From assembly GCA_034429195.1 (NCBI GenBank), contig DAOUGQ010000019.1:62001-126000 (forward strand): a DNA stretch of 64,000 nt. The letters run 5' to 3'. The stretch comes from UBA4782 sp034429195. Lineage in GTDB: Bacteria > Chloroflexota > Anaerolineae > Anaerolineales > Anaerolineaceae. Position numbers and translations under genes: made by a program. Within the stretch, counting starts at the first letter, position 1, and every line of letters starts with the position of its first letter. Of the stretch, positions 27,501 through 35,177 are shown piece by piece. The notes beneath the pieces are model-generated. The model was given only the letters and a program-made list of their open reading frames with translations. It was not told where the DNA came from and did no database searches.

Positions 27501-28070
27501 AGCAAAATCGGCATTAACAGTGATACCCTGCATTGTAAAGCCGTTCTTTAAACCAAAAACATTCACCTGACCATTAATAACTGGAGCGGTAGGATCCAAA
27601 CTTGCATCGATTACCAATCCTTTTAAGGTCAGCATACCAGGTTGTGAGCCGTCTATTGTAACATTTTCGGTATAGACATTTCCCCCTTCGAGAAAGATCA
27701 TGCCATATCCCTTTTTTGCTGCCCAATCTGCCAGGGCAAGATTAATGGTTGTGTAATTAATGCATTTTCCACCAGGGCATAGCGAACTAAAAAACCATGG
27801 ATCAGGTTCGCAAATAACAGTGAGGGTGCTTTGAGCTGCCATGGGTAATACCTGTCCATCTTGCACCACTACAGCATTTTGTTCGGCAAGATTCTGCACT
27901 GCTGATGGAACATCCTGAGTTGGCTGCTGTTCTTCAGGTGGTTCGGTTATTGGCGGTGATTCAGGCGCTTCTCCTTCTGCAAAAACAATACTTGGAGTTA
28001 CAGCCGAAAACAATAAAACAAGAATTACTACAAACGAAACAAAAAGCCCAAACCGCAAATGGCTGTTCAT
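24600..28070 (-). CDS. Giant secreted parallel beta-helix protein, copy 1
   Basis: A 1156-residue exported protein. Signal peptide 1-31 (hydrophobic FVSFVVILVLLFSAV, cleavage after VFA) is followed by a Pro/Glu-rich linker. A small Cys-containing module follows at about 85-125 (CEPDPWFFSSLCPGGKC, then ALADWAAKKGYGMIFLEGG). The rest is some 30 right-handed beta-helix turns of about 22-25 residues with the pattern N-x-G-x-G-[LIV]-x-[LIV], e.g. NNGDGLDILGKTLATIKNS and NSWNGIQIDTTGSVLLSND. It has no transmembrane anchor, sorting signal or autotransporter barrel. It is a clear paralogue of the 51.1-kb gene, with the same N-module and a matching C-terminus (NTNTFGNDLGADF). Polysaccharide binding or cleavage is typical of the fold, but no catalytic site is visible. 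The AAGGAGGT ribosome site is strong. Confidence 0.9.
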   Translation of the reverse strand: MNSHLRFGLFVSFVVILVLLFSAVTPSIVFAEGEAPESPPITEPPEEQQPTQDVPSAVQNLAEQNAVVVQDGQVLPMAAQSTLTVICEPDPWFFSSLCPGGKCINYTTINLALADWAAKKGYGMIFLEGGNVYTENVTIDGSQPGMLTLKGLVIDASLDPTAPVINGQVNVFGLKNGFTMQGITVNADFADATNTAGAVYLHNNIGLIKLTDVTVTNINNQGGGIAIDNVGAVELLRVDASNNGTYGVYIHNSTDPFGENLGTGAVKVTNSSFNFNGVGGNGPFAGLEIYSGNSITLNGVSASSNNGDGLDILGKTLATIKNSVFSLNTVDPDETDWGYGIYVYPQNQAALVIDNISASYNENDGLFLTTSGNITISKLQAVANGDTGLRIQAVDDNASIGVGGKNVSLTDSILNSNGYTNVLVYANGSITLKNVNASYSVAGSGISLVNTAALTPLPVMASNITTVRNQGGYGLYILSNGNITVDSITSTLNDVSGVYADNTFGTTGGITFLSTYGKNLVDQNSYIGLELFSKQSIKIIKLTSAYNLYDGVVIDMDGGIGNLSLNTVSVYANGGWGITASLLGSITWNGSGAAGNGRDAALNGGGAKFDNHQGAGKGITLMNVDFSENGGNDGLYIESAGSVTLTNISAATNIGRGVYIDNRYGVGNVSILRTALENRNYISFNQGTGLTIYTNRNVTLVKISASYNTDIGAYINTCNGSPCVGTGTVTITGSNNAHSEFSYNEGSYGLQIISAGAVKLAMVESSQNQFDGANVTTNSTFTMNGLINMFDFNGQDGTTGGNGLTVVATGNISVLNTQAKYNDGIGLLLSNELTLGDVIINATTAGWENWFSFNNGSGVDIKTAGNITLSKTSFISNGLVSGNGARLVNSYATVPKFVTVSNSKFNNNNLSGMTYSGLYVDASGAITLNNIEASSNGLYGIELDNRVGTDKAKPVMISNSIFGGNIGDGVYILSDRVVTINSIRSTFSNTGVGIKIDNSTSTVGSTVTFLGTNLFTYNSKNGIEIKSAGNVSIANSTTAYNSWNGIQIDTTGSVLLSNDRAERNGTDGVWIKAANSMITINNLTSMMNGFLGDWNGLQIDSTTAKVYISNSNFVGNSAWGITANVVNPNSDVVLYNTNTFGNDLGADFMEGNVYIY

Positions 28071-28263
28071 GATACCTCCTTTTCAATTGTGGAAAGAGAT
28101 TTCATTGTTTGGGAAAAATCCCATGCGTCATCTAGGGGCTACCCGATCGCTGGTAATAAAAATATTCGGCGCAAATATCATAATAGAAAAACTTTGGTTG
28201 AAAGTCAATCAGCCAAGTGGCGGAAAAGATTATCCTTCAAATTGGTAACATATTGATAAAGGT

Positions 28264-28310
28264 AGAAAAGAAAACGAACCCCCTCCCATGAACTTAAAGG
28301 AAAGGGCTCG
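28264..28310 (-). terminator. Terminator downstream of rubrerythrin
   Basis: On the minus strand CGAGCCCTTTCC pairs with GGGAGGGGGTTCG (with G-U pairs) across a 12-base loop. It is followed by TTTTCTTTTC (28274-28264). Confidence 0.65.
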
Positions 28311-28345
28311 CTAACTGCATAACGGTCTGTTTTGAAACTATTCAA

Positions 28346-28843
28346 TCATGGAATAATTTCGAATCGTGATCCCAGGGTACCGCACACCGGACATTTTTCA
28401 GGAGCATTTTTGGCATGTATATAACCACACACTGGGCAGATATAGTAATCAAACATTTCATTGGTTTTTCCAAGGTTTTCTAATGCTTCACGATAAAGAG
28501 CTTCATGGACTTTTTCAACTTCCATTGCATTGATAAAACTTTTTACAGCACGAGCTTCGCCTTCTGTTTCTGCATCAGCAATGAAATCGGGGTACATAGT
28601 GGTAAACTCATAGGTTTCACCCTCTATGGCAGATTTTAAGTTTTCAGCCGTTGAACTTACTTTACCAGAAACCTTGAAATGACTGAGCGCATGGATAGTC
28701 TCAGCATGTGCAACAGTGCGAAACAAGCGGGCAATCTGGGGGAAACCTTCTTCTTCAGCTTTCTTTGCAAAAGCAAGATACTTACGATTTGCCTGGCTTT
28801 CACCAGCAAATGCAGCCATTAAATCATCCTGTGTTTTTGTCAT
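28346..28843 (-). CDS. Rubrerythrin
   Basis: A 165-residue non-haem iron peroxidase that protects anaerobes against hydrogen peroxide. The ferritin-like four-helix domain (about 1-130) carries the diiron ligands in AFAGESQANRKYLAFAKKAEE, RTVAHAETIHALSHF, EGETYEFTTMYPDF and MEVEKVHEALYREAL. The C-terminal rubredoxin-like domain has CPVCGYIHAK and CPVCGTLG. Electrons would come from NADH via rubredoxin or a reductase. It fits an anaerobic life style and the neighbouring ferredoxin-linked enzymes. Start ATG 28843 follows AAGGAGA. It is monocistronic, with its own terminator. Confidence 0.95.
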   Translation of the reverse strand: MTKTQDDLMAAFAGESQANRKYLAFAKKAEEEGFPQIARLFRTVAHAETIHALSHFKVSGKVSSTAENLKSAIEGETYEFTTMYPDFIADAETEGEARAVKSFINAMEVEKVHEALYREALENLGKTNEMFDYYICPVCGYIHAKNAPEKCPVCGTLGSRFEIIP

Positions 28844-28940
28844 TTCCTGTCTCCTTGATAAGGAATTGTTTACATAAACATTTTACATTATTCCCTTTCA
28901 TTTTTGTGACGATAAAAAAGAGAAAGGCAAATCTGATTCG

Positions 28941-28949
28941 TGCTACAAT
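28941..28949 (+). promoter_or_regulatory. Extended -10 element upstream of the zinc-ribbon membrane gene
   Basis: TGCTACAAT, identical to the elements at 2646-2654 and 23104-23112, lies 35 bp upstream of the ATG at 28984. No -35 match is present. It supports the ATG at 28984 over a longer frame that begins inside the divergent rubrerythrin gene. Confidence 0.5.
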
Positions 28950-28983
28950 AACGAAAATCGCAATCTCGCCCGTTGGAGGAACT

Positions 28984-30579
28984 ATGGCAAATCAGTTTCA
29001 ATACGGTTCACAGCGTCTAAATATTCGTCGGCCACCTGTCATGTATGCCGTTATCACTGCTGCAGGCGGTTTTGTACTTCTACTTCTGGTTATCATTTCT
29101 TCCTTTCTTAATTACGCCCACGTTCGCCCTGTGATTGAACAAATGTATCCTCTTCAGGTTTTTTACCTGATATTTCTGGCGATCATGACGATCACCCTGT
29201 TCATAGTTGCTCTTGTACGAATTGGCATAGGGATACGTGAGTTGATTGCACCGGTAATGGCAGCCAATATACCCCGTGATTTCAGCAATAAGGTGGATGT
29301 ATACAACGCCCTTACCAACCGGGTTATTTCCACCTATCAATTCAACACAAATGGTGGAATGCGGGCTATGTATGGCCCAAATACACTCTTCATGTCACCT
29401 GTTGAAAGATCTGTAGTGCAGAAAACTTCCAGAGGTATAAGCGGACACATCACGGGGATGGTTTTTGGAATAATTTTTATTGTTGGGGTGATGATTGCCA
29501 ATGCTAAAATAGATGTACAGCTACCTATTGCTCCATTTATTTTTTATATAGTTCTGATGGTAGTTCTCTCGGTTCTAGATTATGCTGCCGGGTTTATGGT
29601 AGTGCCCCATCAGCAGCCCAATTCGGTATGTGCTGAAGGCTCAGAGTATTACCGGGGTTTTGGACACCCTGCCCAGTTGATCACCCGTATTCCAGATCTT
29701 GCATTACCATTACGCTGGCAAGGATTTATCAACCGTAGCGATTATGATATACGGGAAGAAGCCTCAGCCTCAGTGGGAAACGTTGGCCAATTTAAAGGTT
29801 TTGCATTTGTTGAACAGCAGCCACAACCAATCAGCTCAGGATCACAGGTGGCTGGTTATGTGCTTGCAGTCTCTGGATGGTTTTTCTATTTGATCGGAGT
29901 GGTGCTCTTCCTCTTTTTCATGATGCCTGGGGATATATGGAATATCGGCAGTATTGTATCCCCCTCATATCTGGTAAAGTTCTTTGCCATGCTTCTTCTG
30001 GCAACAGCAGCAGCCAGTAACGGTAACCGATTGATCAACAGCGCTGAAGTATTATTCAAATCCGCCCGCTTTCGCTCTACGGCAATTCTAATGGATATTG
30101 TGGGCACTCTATCCAAAGCAGAAGTGCGCGTGGGCAAAGGAATGCAGGATGCGGTAGAAGCCAGCTCGATTGCTGTGCGCTCTGATTTCACCACCCGATT
30201 CTTTGCAGCAGAAATTATTAGCGAAGTTGCCGCTTTGGATGGCGCACGTTCTCTCTTGGCGTTGAACCATACAAGTGAGGCTGAGCAGTGGATCGGCTTT
30301 TTCCGAGAAGAGATCAATAAACTACGGGAAGAACGTGTACGCCCAGTGGGTGTAGATCTGCAATCCAATGAGGCGCAAGAATTGTTCCAGGCAAATGTTG
30401 CTCTTTCGGGAGCACGCGCAGGGGCTATGCATCAGGCTGAATTGGCTGCCGCCCAGCAAGCCGCCCAGGGTTTCTTAACTCCCGGTGCAGGGATATCTGC
30501 CAGTAAATCTTGCCCCTATTGTGGTCAGCAGATTCCGGCTCAAGCAAAATTCTGCCGGTTTTGTGGAGCAAAGCTGTAG
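28984..30579 (+). CDS. Membrane protein with C-terminal zinc ribbon
   Basis: A 531-residue integral membrane protein of unknown function. It has about six hydrophobic helices: two near the N-terminus (VITAAGGFVLLLLVIISSF; VFYLIFLAIMTITLFIVAL), two mid-chain (MVFGIIFIVGVMI; FYIVLMVVLSVLD) and two later (SGWFFYLIGVVLFLFFMMP; LVKFFAMLLLATAAAS). A long soluble region follows (about 360-500) with an Ala-rich helix, ending in a zinc ribbon, SCPYCGQQIPAQAKFCRFCG. The zinc-ribbon end resembles proteins with zinc_ribbon_2 tails that act in membrane scaffolding. GGAGG precedes the ATG. The epimerase gene begins 3 bp after its stop, so they are cotranscribed. Confidence 0.75.
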   Translation: MANQFQYGSQRLNIRRPPVMYAVITAAGGFVLLLLVIISSFLNYAHVRPVIEQMYPLQVFYLIFLAIMTITLFIVALVRIGIGIRELIAPVMAANIPRDFSNKVDVYNALTNRVISTYQFNTNGGMRAMYGPNTLFMSPVERSVVQKTSRGISGHITGMVFGIIFIVGVMIANAKIDVQLPIAPFIFYIVLMVVLSVLDYAAGFMVVPHQQPNSVCAEGSEYYRGFGHPAQLITRIPDLALPLRWQGFINRSDYDIREEASASVGNVGQFKGFAFVEQQPQPISSGSQVAGYVLAVSGWFFYLIGVVLFLFFMMPGDIWNIGSIVSPSYLVKFFAMLLLATAAASNGNRLINSAEVLFKSARFRSTAILMDIVGTLSKAEVRVGKGMQDAVEASSIAVRSDFTTRFFAAEIISEVAALDGARSLLALNHTSEAEQWIGFFREEINKLREERVRPVGVDLQSNEAQELFQANVALSGARAGAMHQAELAAAQQAAQGFLTPGAGISASKSCPYCGQQIPAQAKFCRFCGAKL

Positions 30580-30581
30580 CC

Positions 30582-31523
30582 ATGCAATTTTTAATTACCG
30601 GTGCAGCAGGCTTTTTAGGATCAGCTCTGGCTAATCGGCTGGTCGCAGAAGGGCATTCTGTAAGAGGAATGGATGACCTTTCTACGGGTGATGCTTCTGT
30701 CCTTTCTCCTGATGTATTGTTCACCCGCGCTGATGTGAATGATCGCCCGGGTTTATGGACGCTTCTCCAAAATATTGACTGCGTCTACCACCTTGCTGCA
30801 AGAGTGTTGGTACCAGAATCGGTGTTGTATCCCAGAGAATATAACCTGGTAAATGTAGGTGGTACGGTAACTTTGATGGAAGCCATGAGGGATGTTGGCG
30901 TAAGAAGAGTCGTTTTTATCTCTTCGGGTGCTATCTATGGCGATCAGATGGTCCAGCCAGTAGCAGAAACCGCCAAACCAAATCCCAGGTCACCTTATGC
31001 AGTTTCCAAGCTGGCGGCTGAGTTCTACGTACGAACAATTGGCGCCTTGTGGAAAATGGAAACAACCTGCCTCAGAGTGTTCAATGCATACGGTCCCGGA
31101 CAGCACTTACCTCCAGTGAATGCACCAGTCATTCCAAATTTTCTACGTCAATCTGCTCAGGGGGGGACAGTGGTAATCAATGGCGATGGGGATCAAACAC
31201 GAGATTATGTTTATGTTGATGATGTTGTCAATGCCATGGTTTCTGCTGCTACTGCCCCAGAAGCGAACCTGGAAATCATCAATGTCGGAAGCGGTATCGA
31301 AACCACTGTTGCAGAAATCTCTACTCTGGCACAGCGAATAACCGGTGGAAAACCGCAGACCGTTCATAATCCCCTGAAAGAAGGGGGACCTGCCAGGCTC
31401 TGTGCAGACATTTCAAAAGCCAGGACTATCCTACATTACAACCCGTCGATTTCACTGGAAGATGGCATGCGATTGACATTTGAGAAAGACAACCGGCTAC
31501 ACGCCAAATCTTCAGGGTCATAA
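30582..31523 (+). CDS. NAD-dependent epimerase/dehydratase (GalE-like)
   Basis: A 313-residue extended short-chain dehydrogenase acting on nucleotide sugars. The Rossmann motif TGAAGFLGS (6-14) binds NAD; VYHLAARV is the conserved strand; SSGAIYGD and the catalytic SPYAVSKLAAE give Ser/Tyr/Lys; FNAYGPGQ and DYVYVDDVVNAMV follow. It is most like UDP-glucose 4-epimerase or related dehydratases; exact specificity cannot be read. The start chosen is ATG 30582 directly after the preceding stop; an earlier in-frame start lies inside that gene. It belongs to a plus-strand run with a DNA glycosylase and a DraG-type enzyme. Confidence 0.88.
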   Translation: MQFLITGAAGFLGSALANRLVAEGHSVRGMDDLSTGDASVLSPDVLFTRADVNDRPGLWTLLQNIDCVYHLAARVLVPESVLYPREYNLVNVGGTVTLMEAMRDVGVRRVVFISSGAIYGDQMVQPVAETAKPNPRSPYAVSKLAAEFYVRTIGALWKMETTCLRVFNAYGPGQHLPPVNAPVIPNFLRQSAQGGTVVINGDGDQTRDYVYVDDVVNAMVSAATAPEANLEIINVGSGIETTVAEISTLAQRITGGKPQTVHNPLKEGGPARLCADISKARTILHYNPSISLEDGMRLTFEKDNRLHAKSSGS

Positions 31524-31532
31524 TATTTTCGA

Positions 31533-32114
31533 ATGCCTGAATTATTAAGACCATCCTTCTTTCAACGCGAGGTATTGGAAGTTGCACCGCAGCTATTAGG
31601 AAAACGATTGGTTCGGTGTACAAATAACATTCGCGTCTCAGGCTTGATCATAGAAACAGAAGCTTATCGTGGAGAAGAAGATCAAGCTTGCCACGCGCGA
31701 GTTGGATTGACACCTCGAACAAAGGTTATGTATGGTCCCGCTGGTCATGCTTATGTTTATTTCACTTACGGGATGCATTGGATGTTGAATTGCGTATGCG
31801 GAGAAGAGGGCTATCCAGCAGCGGTATTGATCCGCGCGATCCAACCCGTGGAGGGATTGGAACTGATAGCTCAACGACGTGGGAAGGCGAAGGAATCAAT
31901 GTGGTGTAATGGACCAGCAAAGCTTACCCAGGCACTGGCGATTGATGGAAATTTGAATGGTATTGACCTTTGCACCAGAGATTCGGGGTTGTGGATTGAG
32001 GATGGAGATATAATCTCGCCAGAAGTTATCAAAACGGCACCCCGAATCGGGATCCAGAGTGTTCCAGAACCTTGGTTGAGCAAATTGTGGAATTTTTCTC
32101 TGGTAGTAGAATAA
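31533..32114 (+). CDS. DNA-3-methyladenine glycosylase (AAG/MPG family)
   Basis: Base-excision repair enzyme that removes alkylated or deaminated purines. The 193-residue chain shows the family signatures IETEAYRGEEDQACHA (catalytic Glu region), PGAGHAY-like YGPAGHAYVYFTYGMHWMLN, and NGPAKLTQALAI, with C-terminal APRIGIQ. This is the AAG fold, not the helix-hairpin-helix AlkA/Tag type. It begins 9 bp after the epimerase stop with ATG. No anomalies were seen. Confidence 0.92.
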   Translation: MPELLRPSFFQREVLEVAPQLLGKRLVRCTNNIRVSGLIIETEAYRGEEDQACHARVGLTPRTKVMYGPAGHAYVYFTYGMHWMLNCVCGEEGYPAAVLIRAIQPVEGLELIAQRRGKAKESMWCNGPAKLTQALAIDGNLNGIDLCTRDSGLWIEDGDIISPEVIKTAPRIGIQSVPEPWLSKLWNFSLVVE

Positions 32115-32153
32115 TAAACGCTTTTCATAATCGTATGAAGAAGGAGGGTAACA

Positions 32154-32948
32154 ATGATAGGAGCTATTGCAGGTGATATTGCGGGATCGATTTATGAATT
32201 TCACCCACAAAAACGTGAAGATATTCCATTATTTACGAAAAATTCTTTTTATACAGACGATTCAGTAATGACAATTGCTGCTGCTGAAGCGCTCCTTCAG
32301 CAATCGAGTTATCAAGAGGCATATCTAAAATATGGTCATTTGTACCCTCATGCAGGGTATGGTGGTATGTTTAGAAAATGGCTGGCCAGCGATCAGCCCA
32401 TGCCTTATAACAGCTTCGGCAATGGATCTGCCATGCGCGTCAGCGCTGTGGGTTGGGCTTTTGATACAATCGACGAAGTACTTGCAGAAGCCAAAAAGAG
32501 CGCATTGCCCACTCACAATCATCCCGAAGGGATAAAAGGCGCACAAGCAACCGCTTTGGCAATCTTGTTTGCCCGCCAGGGAATGAAAAAAGAGGAGATC
32601 CGAGATGCTATTACTGAAAGATTTGCTTATGATCTCAATCGGACGGTGGACAGCATCCGACCTGGCTATCAATTCAACGAAACCTGCCAGGAGACAGTGC
32701 CAGAAGCATTGATCGCTTTCTTTGATGCATCAGATTATGAAGACACATTGCGAAAGGCGATTTCTTTGGGTGGTGATGCAGATACTCTGGCTTGTATTGC
32801 TGGTAGTGTGGCTGAAGCCTACTACGCCGGTGTACCTCAATCCATGGTAGAAGAAGTTGTCAGGTGTTTACCACCTGACCTGTTGGAGGTAGTGGAACAA
32901 TTCCGCAGTCGCTATTTGCAGGTGATATATCCTGAATCCTTACCATAA
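32154..32948 (+). CDS. ADP-ribosylglycohydrolase family protein
   Basis: A 264-residue DraG/ARH-type hydrolase that cleaves ADP-ribose from proteins or small molecules. The two magnesium sites are visible: MIGAIAGDIAGSIYE with FYTDDSVMT near the start, and SLGGDADTLACIAGSVAEAY near the end. It is cytosolic. ATG follows AAGGAGGG. No ADP-ribosyltransferase (DraT) gene lies nearby, so the substrate is unknown. Its TAA stop directly abuts the stop of the convergent DUF92-PEBP gene (32948/32949), leaving no room for a terminator between them. Confidence 0.9.
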   Translation: MIGAIAGDIAGSIYEFHPQKREDIPLFTKNSFYTDDSVMTIAAAEALLQQSSYQEAYLKYGHLYPHAGYGGMFRKWLASDQPMPYNSFGNGSAMRVSAVGWAFDTIDEVLAEAKKSALPTHNHPEGIKGAQATALAILFARQGMKKEEIRDAITERFAYDLNRTVDSIRPGYQFNETCQETVPEALIAFFDASDYEDTLRKAISLGGDADTLACIAGSVAEAYYAGVPQSMVEEVVRCLPPDLLEVVEQFRSRYLQVIYPESLP

Positions 32949-34295
32949 TCAGCGCTGGTAGGTTCCCATCAAATCTGCCTGGCCGAGAATATGCCCTTTT
33001 AACTGTTGGCGTAACTGAGATGCATTCAGCCCTTTTGCCAGAGCGGGTTCAAGATCTGTGGCGTAAAGTGTGAAGAAATAGCGGTGTGCTTTTCCAGGTG
33101 GCGGACAGGGGCCATCATATCCACTGCGGCCATAACTATTCTTCCCTGGTGTGCCCAACACTGGACCTGGTGTTCCAAACCCCTCAGCAAGTTGGGTTGG
33201 TTCAAGCGGTAAATTATAGATCACCCAATGAATGAAGAGTCCACCTGGTGCATCGGGATCATCCATCACCAAAGCCAGGCTTTTCGTACCAGCAGGTGGT
33301 TTACTCCAGGAAAGAGCGGGTGAAAGATTGTCACCCTTGCAGGTAAATTTATCAGGAATTTTTTCTCCCTGAGAAAAAGCTGTAGTGGAAATCTGGAAGT
33401 CGGACATTAATACACCTCCTTCTGTCTCCTGACTGGTCGAGAACCAGCCAGTAAAAGCAAGACTAGAGCCAAGAACACAGGCCAGGATTGCGCCGGTAAG
33501 CGCACAGGCAATATTCACCCAATCATTGCTTAACCATCTCAATCCACGTATCTGGTAGGTAGGTGTATCACAGGTGTGAATAGGGTGGCGTTCCGTTTCT
33601 TTTTGGCATGCAGGGCAATAGTAAATAGCCTGCAGAGTGGCACCCAGCAGGCTATCGATCAGACTACCTGCCAGACCGGCAAAGGCAATCATTAAAAAAA
33701 TCAGCAGGGTAGTTCCAACAGGATATGAATTAACACCTTCTTGCCAAAACAGTACTGCCAGAAGTGCAATGAAAGCAGCCCCGATGAAAGCTGCACCGGT
33801 TCCAAACCAGGTAACACCACCCGATGATCCTCGCTCTACAACCTTGCCTGTTGTTATAAGATGAGGTTCTTTCTTACTTAAAACACCTAATTCAGTTGCC
33901 CAGGTATCTGCATTTACTGCAGCAAGGGTGGCAGAATAGCCAAACCAGGGTAGTGTGCTTTCTGGAAAAACAAAATGGGCGAAAACGAACAAGCCTGCAA
34001 TCCCGCCATTTGCAATCACCTGACCATAATCGCGGCGAGATCCTTTGGAGAATTTTTCGTTAAATTGAACTTTTCGATTTTTTAGAAAACGAGAAAGCAA
34101 ACTGGATGAAATAAAAAATCCCAAAAGCAAGATTGCCCAGGAGAAGCCTCCCAAACCAAATACGATCGTTCCCAATACTGTGGCTGCAACTGCTCCACTT
34201 AGAGTAAGCATCTTTGCGAAGTATGCTAATATAGAAATTAGGAAAGCTGTTATGAATCCAATGAGAAGCTGAAAAAAAAGGGCGTCCATACCCAT
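32949..34295 (-). CDS. DUF92 membrane protein fused to PEBP/YbhB domain
   Basis: A 448-residue frame combining two proteins that are normally separate. Residues 1-290 are a DUF92/TMEM19-like membrane domain with about six helices (AVAATVLGTIVFGLGGFSWA; NADTWATELGVL; GSLIDSLLGATLQ), a family that includes phytyl-phosphate kinase-like CTP-dependent enzymes. Residues from M297 are a full YbhB/YbcL phosphatidylethanolamine-binding-like domain (DKFTCKGDNLSPALSW, LVMDDPDAPGGLFIHWVIYN, GYDGPCPPPGKAHRYFF). The linker codons GGA GGT encode a strong ribosome site before ATG 33407, so the PEBP part may also be made alone (152 residues). TATAAT at 34301-34296 abuts the first ATG, hinting at a leaderless message. 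Confidence 0.85.
   Translation of the reverse strand: MGMDALFFQLLIGFITAFLISILAYFAKMLTLSGAVAATVLGTIVFGLGGFSWAILLLGFFISSSLLSRFLKNRKVQFNEKFSKGSRRDYGQVIANGGIAGLFVFAHFVFPESTLPWFGYSATLAAVNADTWATELGVLSKKEPHLITTGKVVERGSSGGVTWFGTGAAFIGAAFIALLAVLFWQEGVNSYPVGTTLLIFLMIAFAGLAGSLIDSLLGATLQAIYYCPACQKETERHPIHTCDTPTYQIRGLRWLSNDWVNIACALTGAILACVLGSSLAFTGWFSTSQETEGGVLMSDFQISTTAFSQGEKIPDKFTCKGDNLSPALSWSKPPAGTKSLALVMDDPDAPGGLFIHWVIYNLPLEPTQLAEGFGTPGPVLGTPGKNSYGRSGYDGPCPPPGKAHRYFFTLYATDLEPALAKGLNASQLRQQLKGHILGQADLMGTYQR
33405..33420 (-). promoter_or_regulatory. Internal ribosome binding site before the PEBP domain
   Basis: On the minus strand AGGAGG (33420-33415), seven bases and ATG (33407-33405), in frame with the DUF92 part. 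The spacing is optimal. It suggests either internal initiation or a recent fusion of two adjacent genes by loss of the upstream stop codon. Confidence 0.65.
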
Positions 34296-34359
34296 ATTAT
34301 ACTGGCAGGATCACCCTCTCAATACAGAATCATGGAATGAATATATATAAACCTGCTAT

Positions 34360-35082
34360 TTAGACTCCCTGCAATATGTAAGCAGACAAAATAATACTTA
34401 AGAGTGCAGTCAACATCAATGTTGCCAGTCCAATAATCCAGGAGCCAAAGAAGGTTGCCAGCATACCAATCACAACAACCCCACACAAACTGAATATTCC
34501 CCTCAAAATGATCATGCGTCTGTTATTGGTTGTGTCGATAGTACGGATCCATAGCCATAATCCTGCACCGATGAAAAGTAAGCTTATCACAATACAGATA
34601 TATAAAAAGAGTTCGCCGTTCACATTCCAGGGAAGCTGCAACACTGCGCAGGTTCCGTAATGATTAGGGTAGTCGATCGCAGAAAAAACGAAAAAGCTTG
34701 CCAATATCATTCGTCCGTAAATGATATCTTTCGATGTGGATTGCCAGGTATAAACCTTGGTTTCACCTGCTGGAATTTCCACTCCTACTCGCTCACTATA
34801 ATCTTCGATGGGGCGTGCAAAACTTGCCTCTATATTGGTTAACATTGTTTTGTCAGAGGTATTCTCCAATTTGACCTGAAATACTACAGGTTCTGTAGCA
34901 CCAACAATTCGAGGACATTCAAGAGTGGTGAGGACCTTGTGATCGATTCTGGTATTAGAAATAAAGTGGTAATAGGCTTCAAAGTTCGGTGCTGTGAGAG
35001 CTATATTGACTATGGTAGCCAATATGATTCCCAATAACAGTAAAGTGACACCAAACGATCGAATTTTTGTTGAATTTTTCAT
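34360..35082 (-). CDS. Membrane protein of unknown function
   Basis: A 240-residue protein with an N-terminal helix (VTLLLLGIILATIVNIAL), a soluble external domain of about 110 residues (beta-rich; VVFQVKLENTSDKTMLTNIE resembles an Ig-like/CARDB strand pattern), then three hydrophobic helices (LFLYICIVISLLFIGAGLWLW; GIFSLCGVVVIGMLATFFG; IIGLATLMLTALLSIILSA). The order suggests an outside-facing beta domain anchored by helices. There is no recognised family. It lies 64 bp upstream of the DUF92-PEBP gene on the same strand and could be cotranscribed with it. Confidence 0.7.
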   Translation of the reverse strand: MKNSTKIRSFGVTLLLLGIILATIVNIALTAPNFEAYYHFISNTRIDHKVLTTLECPRIVGATEPVVFQVKLENTSDKTMLTNIEASFARPIEDYSERVGVEIPAGETKVYTWQSTSKDIIYGRMILASFFVFSAIDYPNHYGTCAVLQLPWNVNGELFLYICIVISLLFIGAGLWLWIRTIDTTNNRRMIILRGIFSLCGVVVIGMLATFFGSWIIGLATLMLTALLSIILSAYILQGV

Positions 35083-35109
35083 ATTTTCACATGACCATTA
35101 TGGGGATTT

Positions 35110-35121
35110 TACATATATGTA
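35110..35121. promoter_or_regulatory. 12-bp palindrome in the divergent promoter region
   Basis: TACATATATGTA is a perfect palindrome between the divergent membrane-protein and HD-GYP genes. It lies about 70 bp upstream of the sigma-54-like element. It could be an operator or activator site; it may also be chance in AT-rich DNA. Confidence 0.3.
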
Positions 35122-35177
35122 TATTTATACGGCATTGCTGCGTTCCTTGCAAGCTTAAATTCACTCAATTACAGAAA

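Noticed and set aside
24600..28070. Autotransporter or two-partner-secretion adhesin
   Set aside because: No C-terminal beta-barrel, no TPS N-terminal domain and no partner gene; the signal peptide is a standard Sec type.
24600..28070. Many plus-strand open frames inside the beta-helix gene
   Set aside because: They are shadows of the strongly repetitive Asn/Gly/Ile-rich coding strand; none has a ribosome site or family motif.
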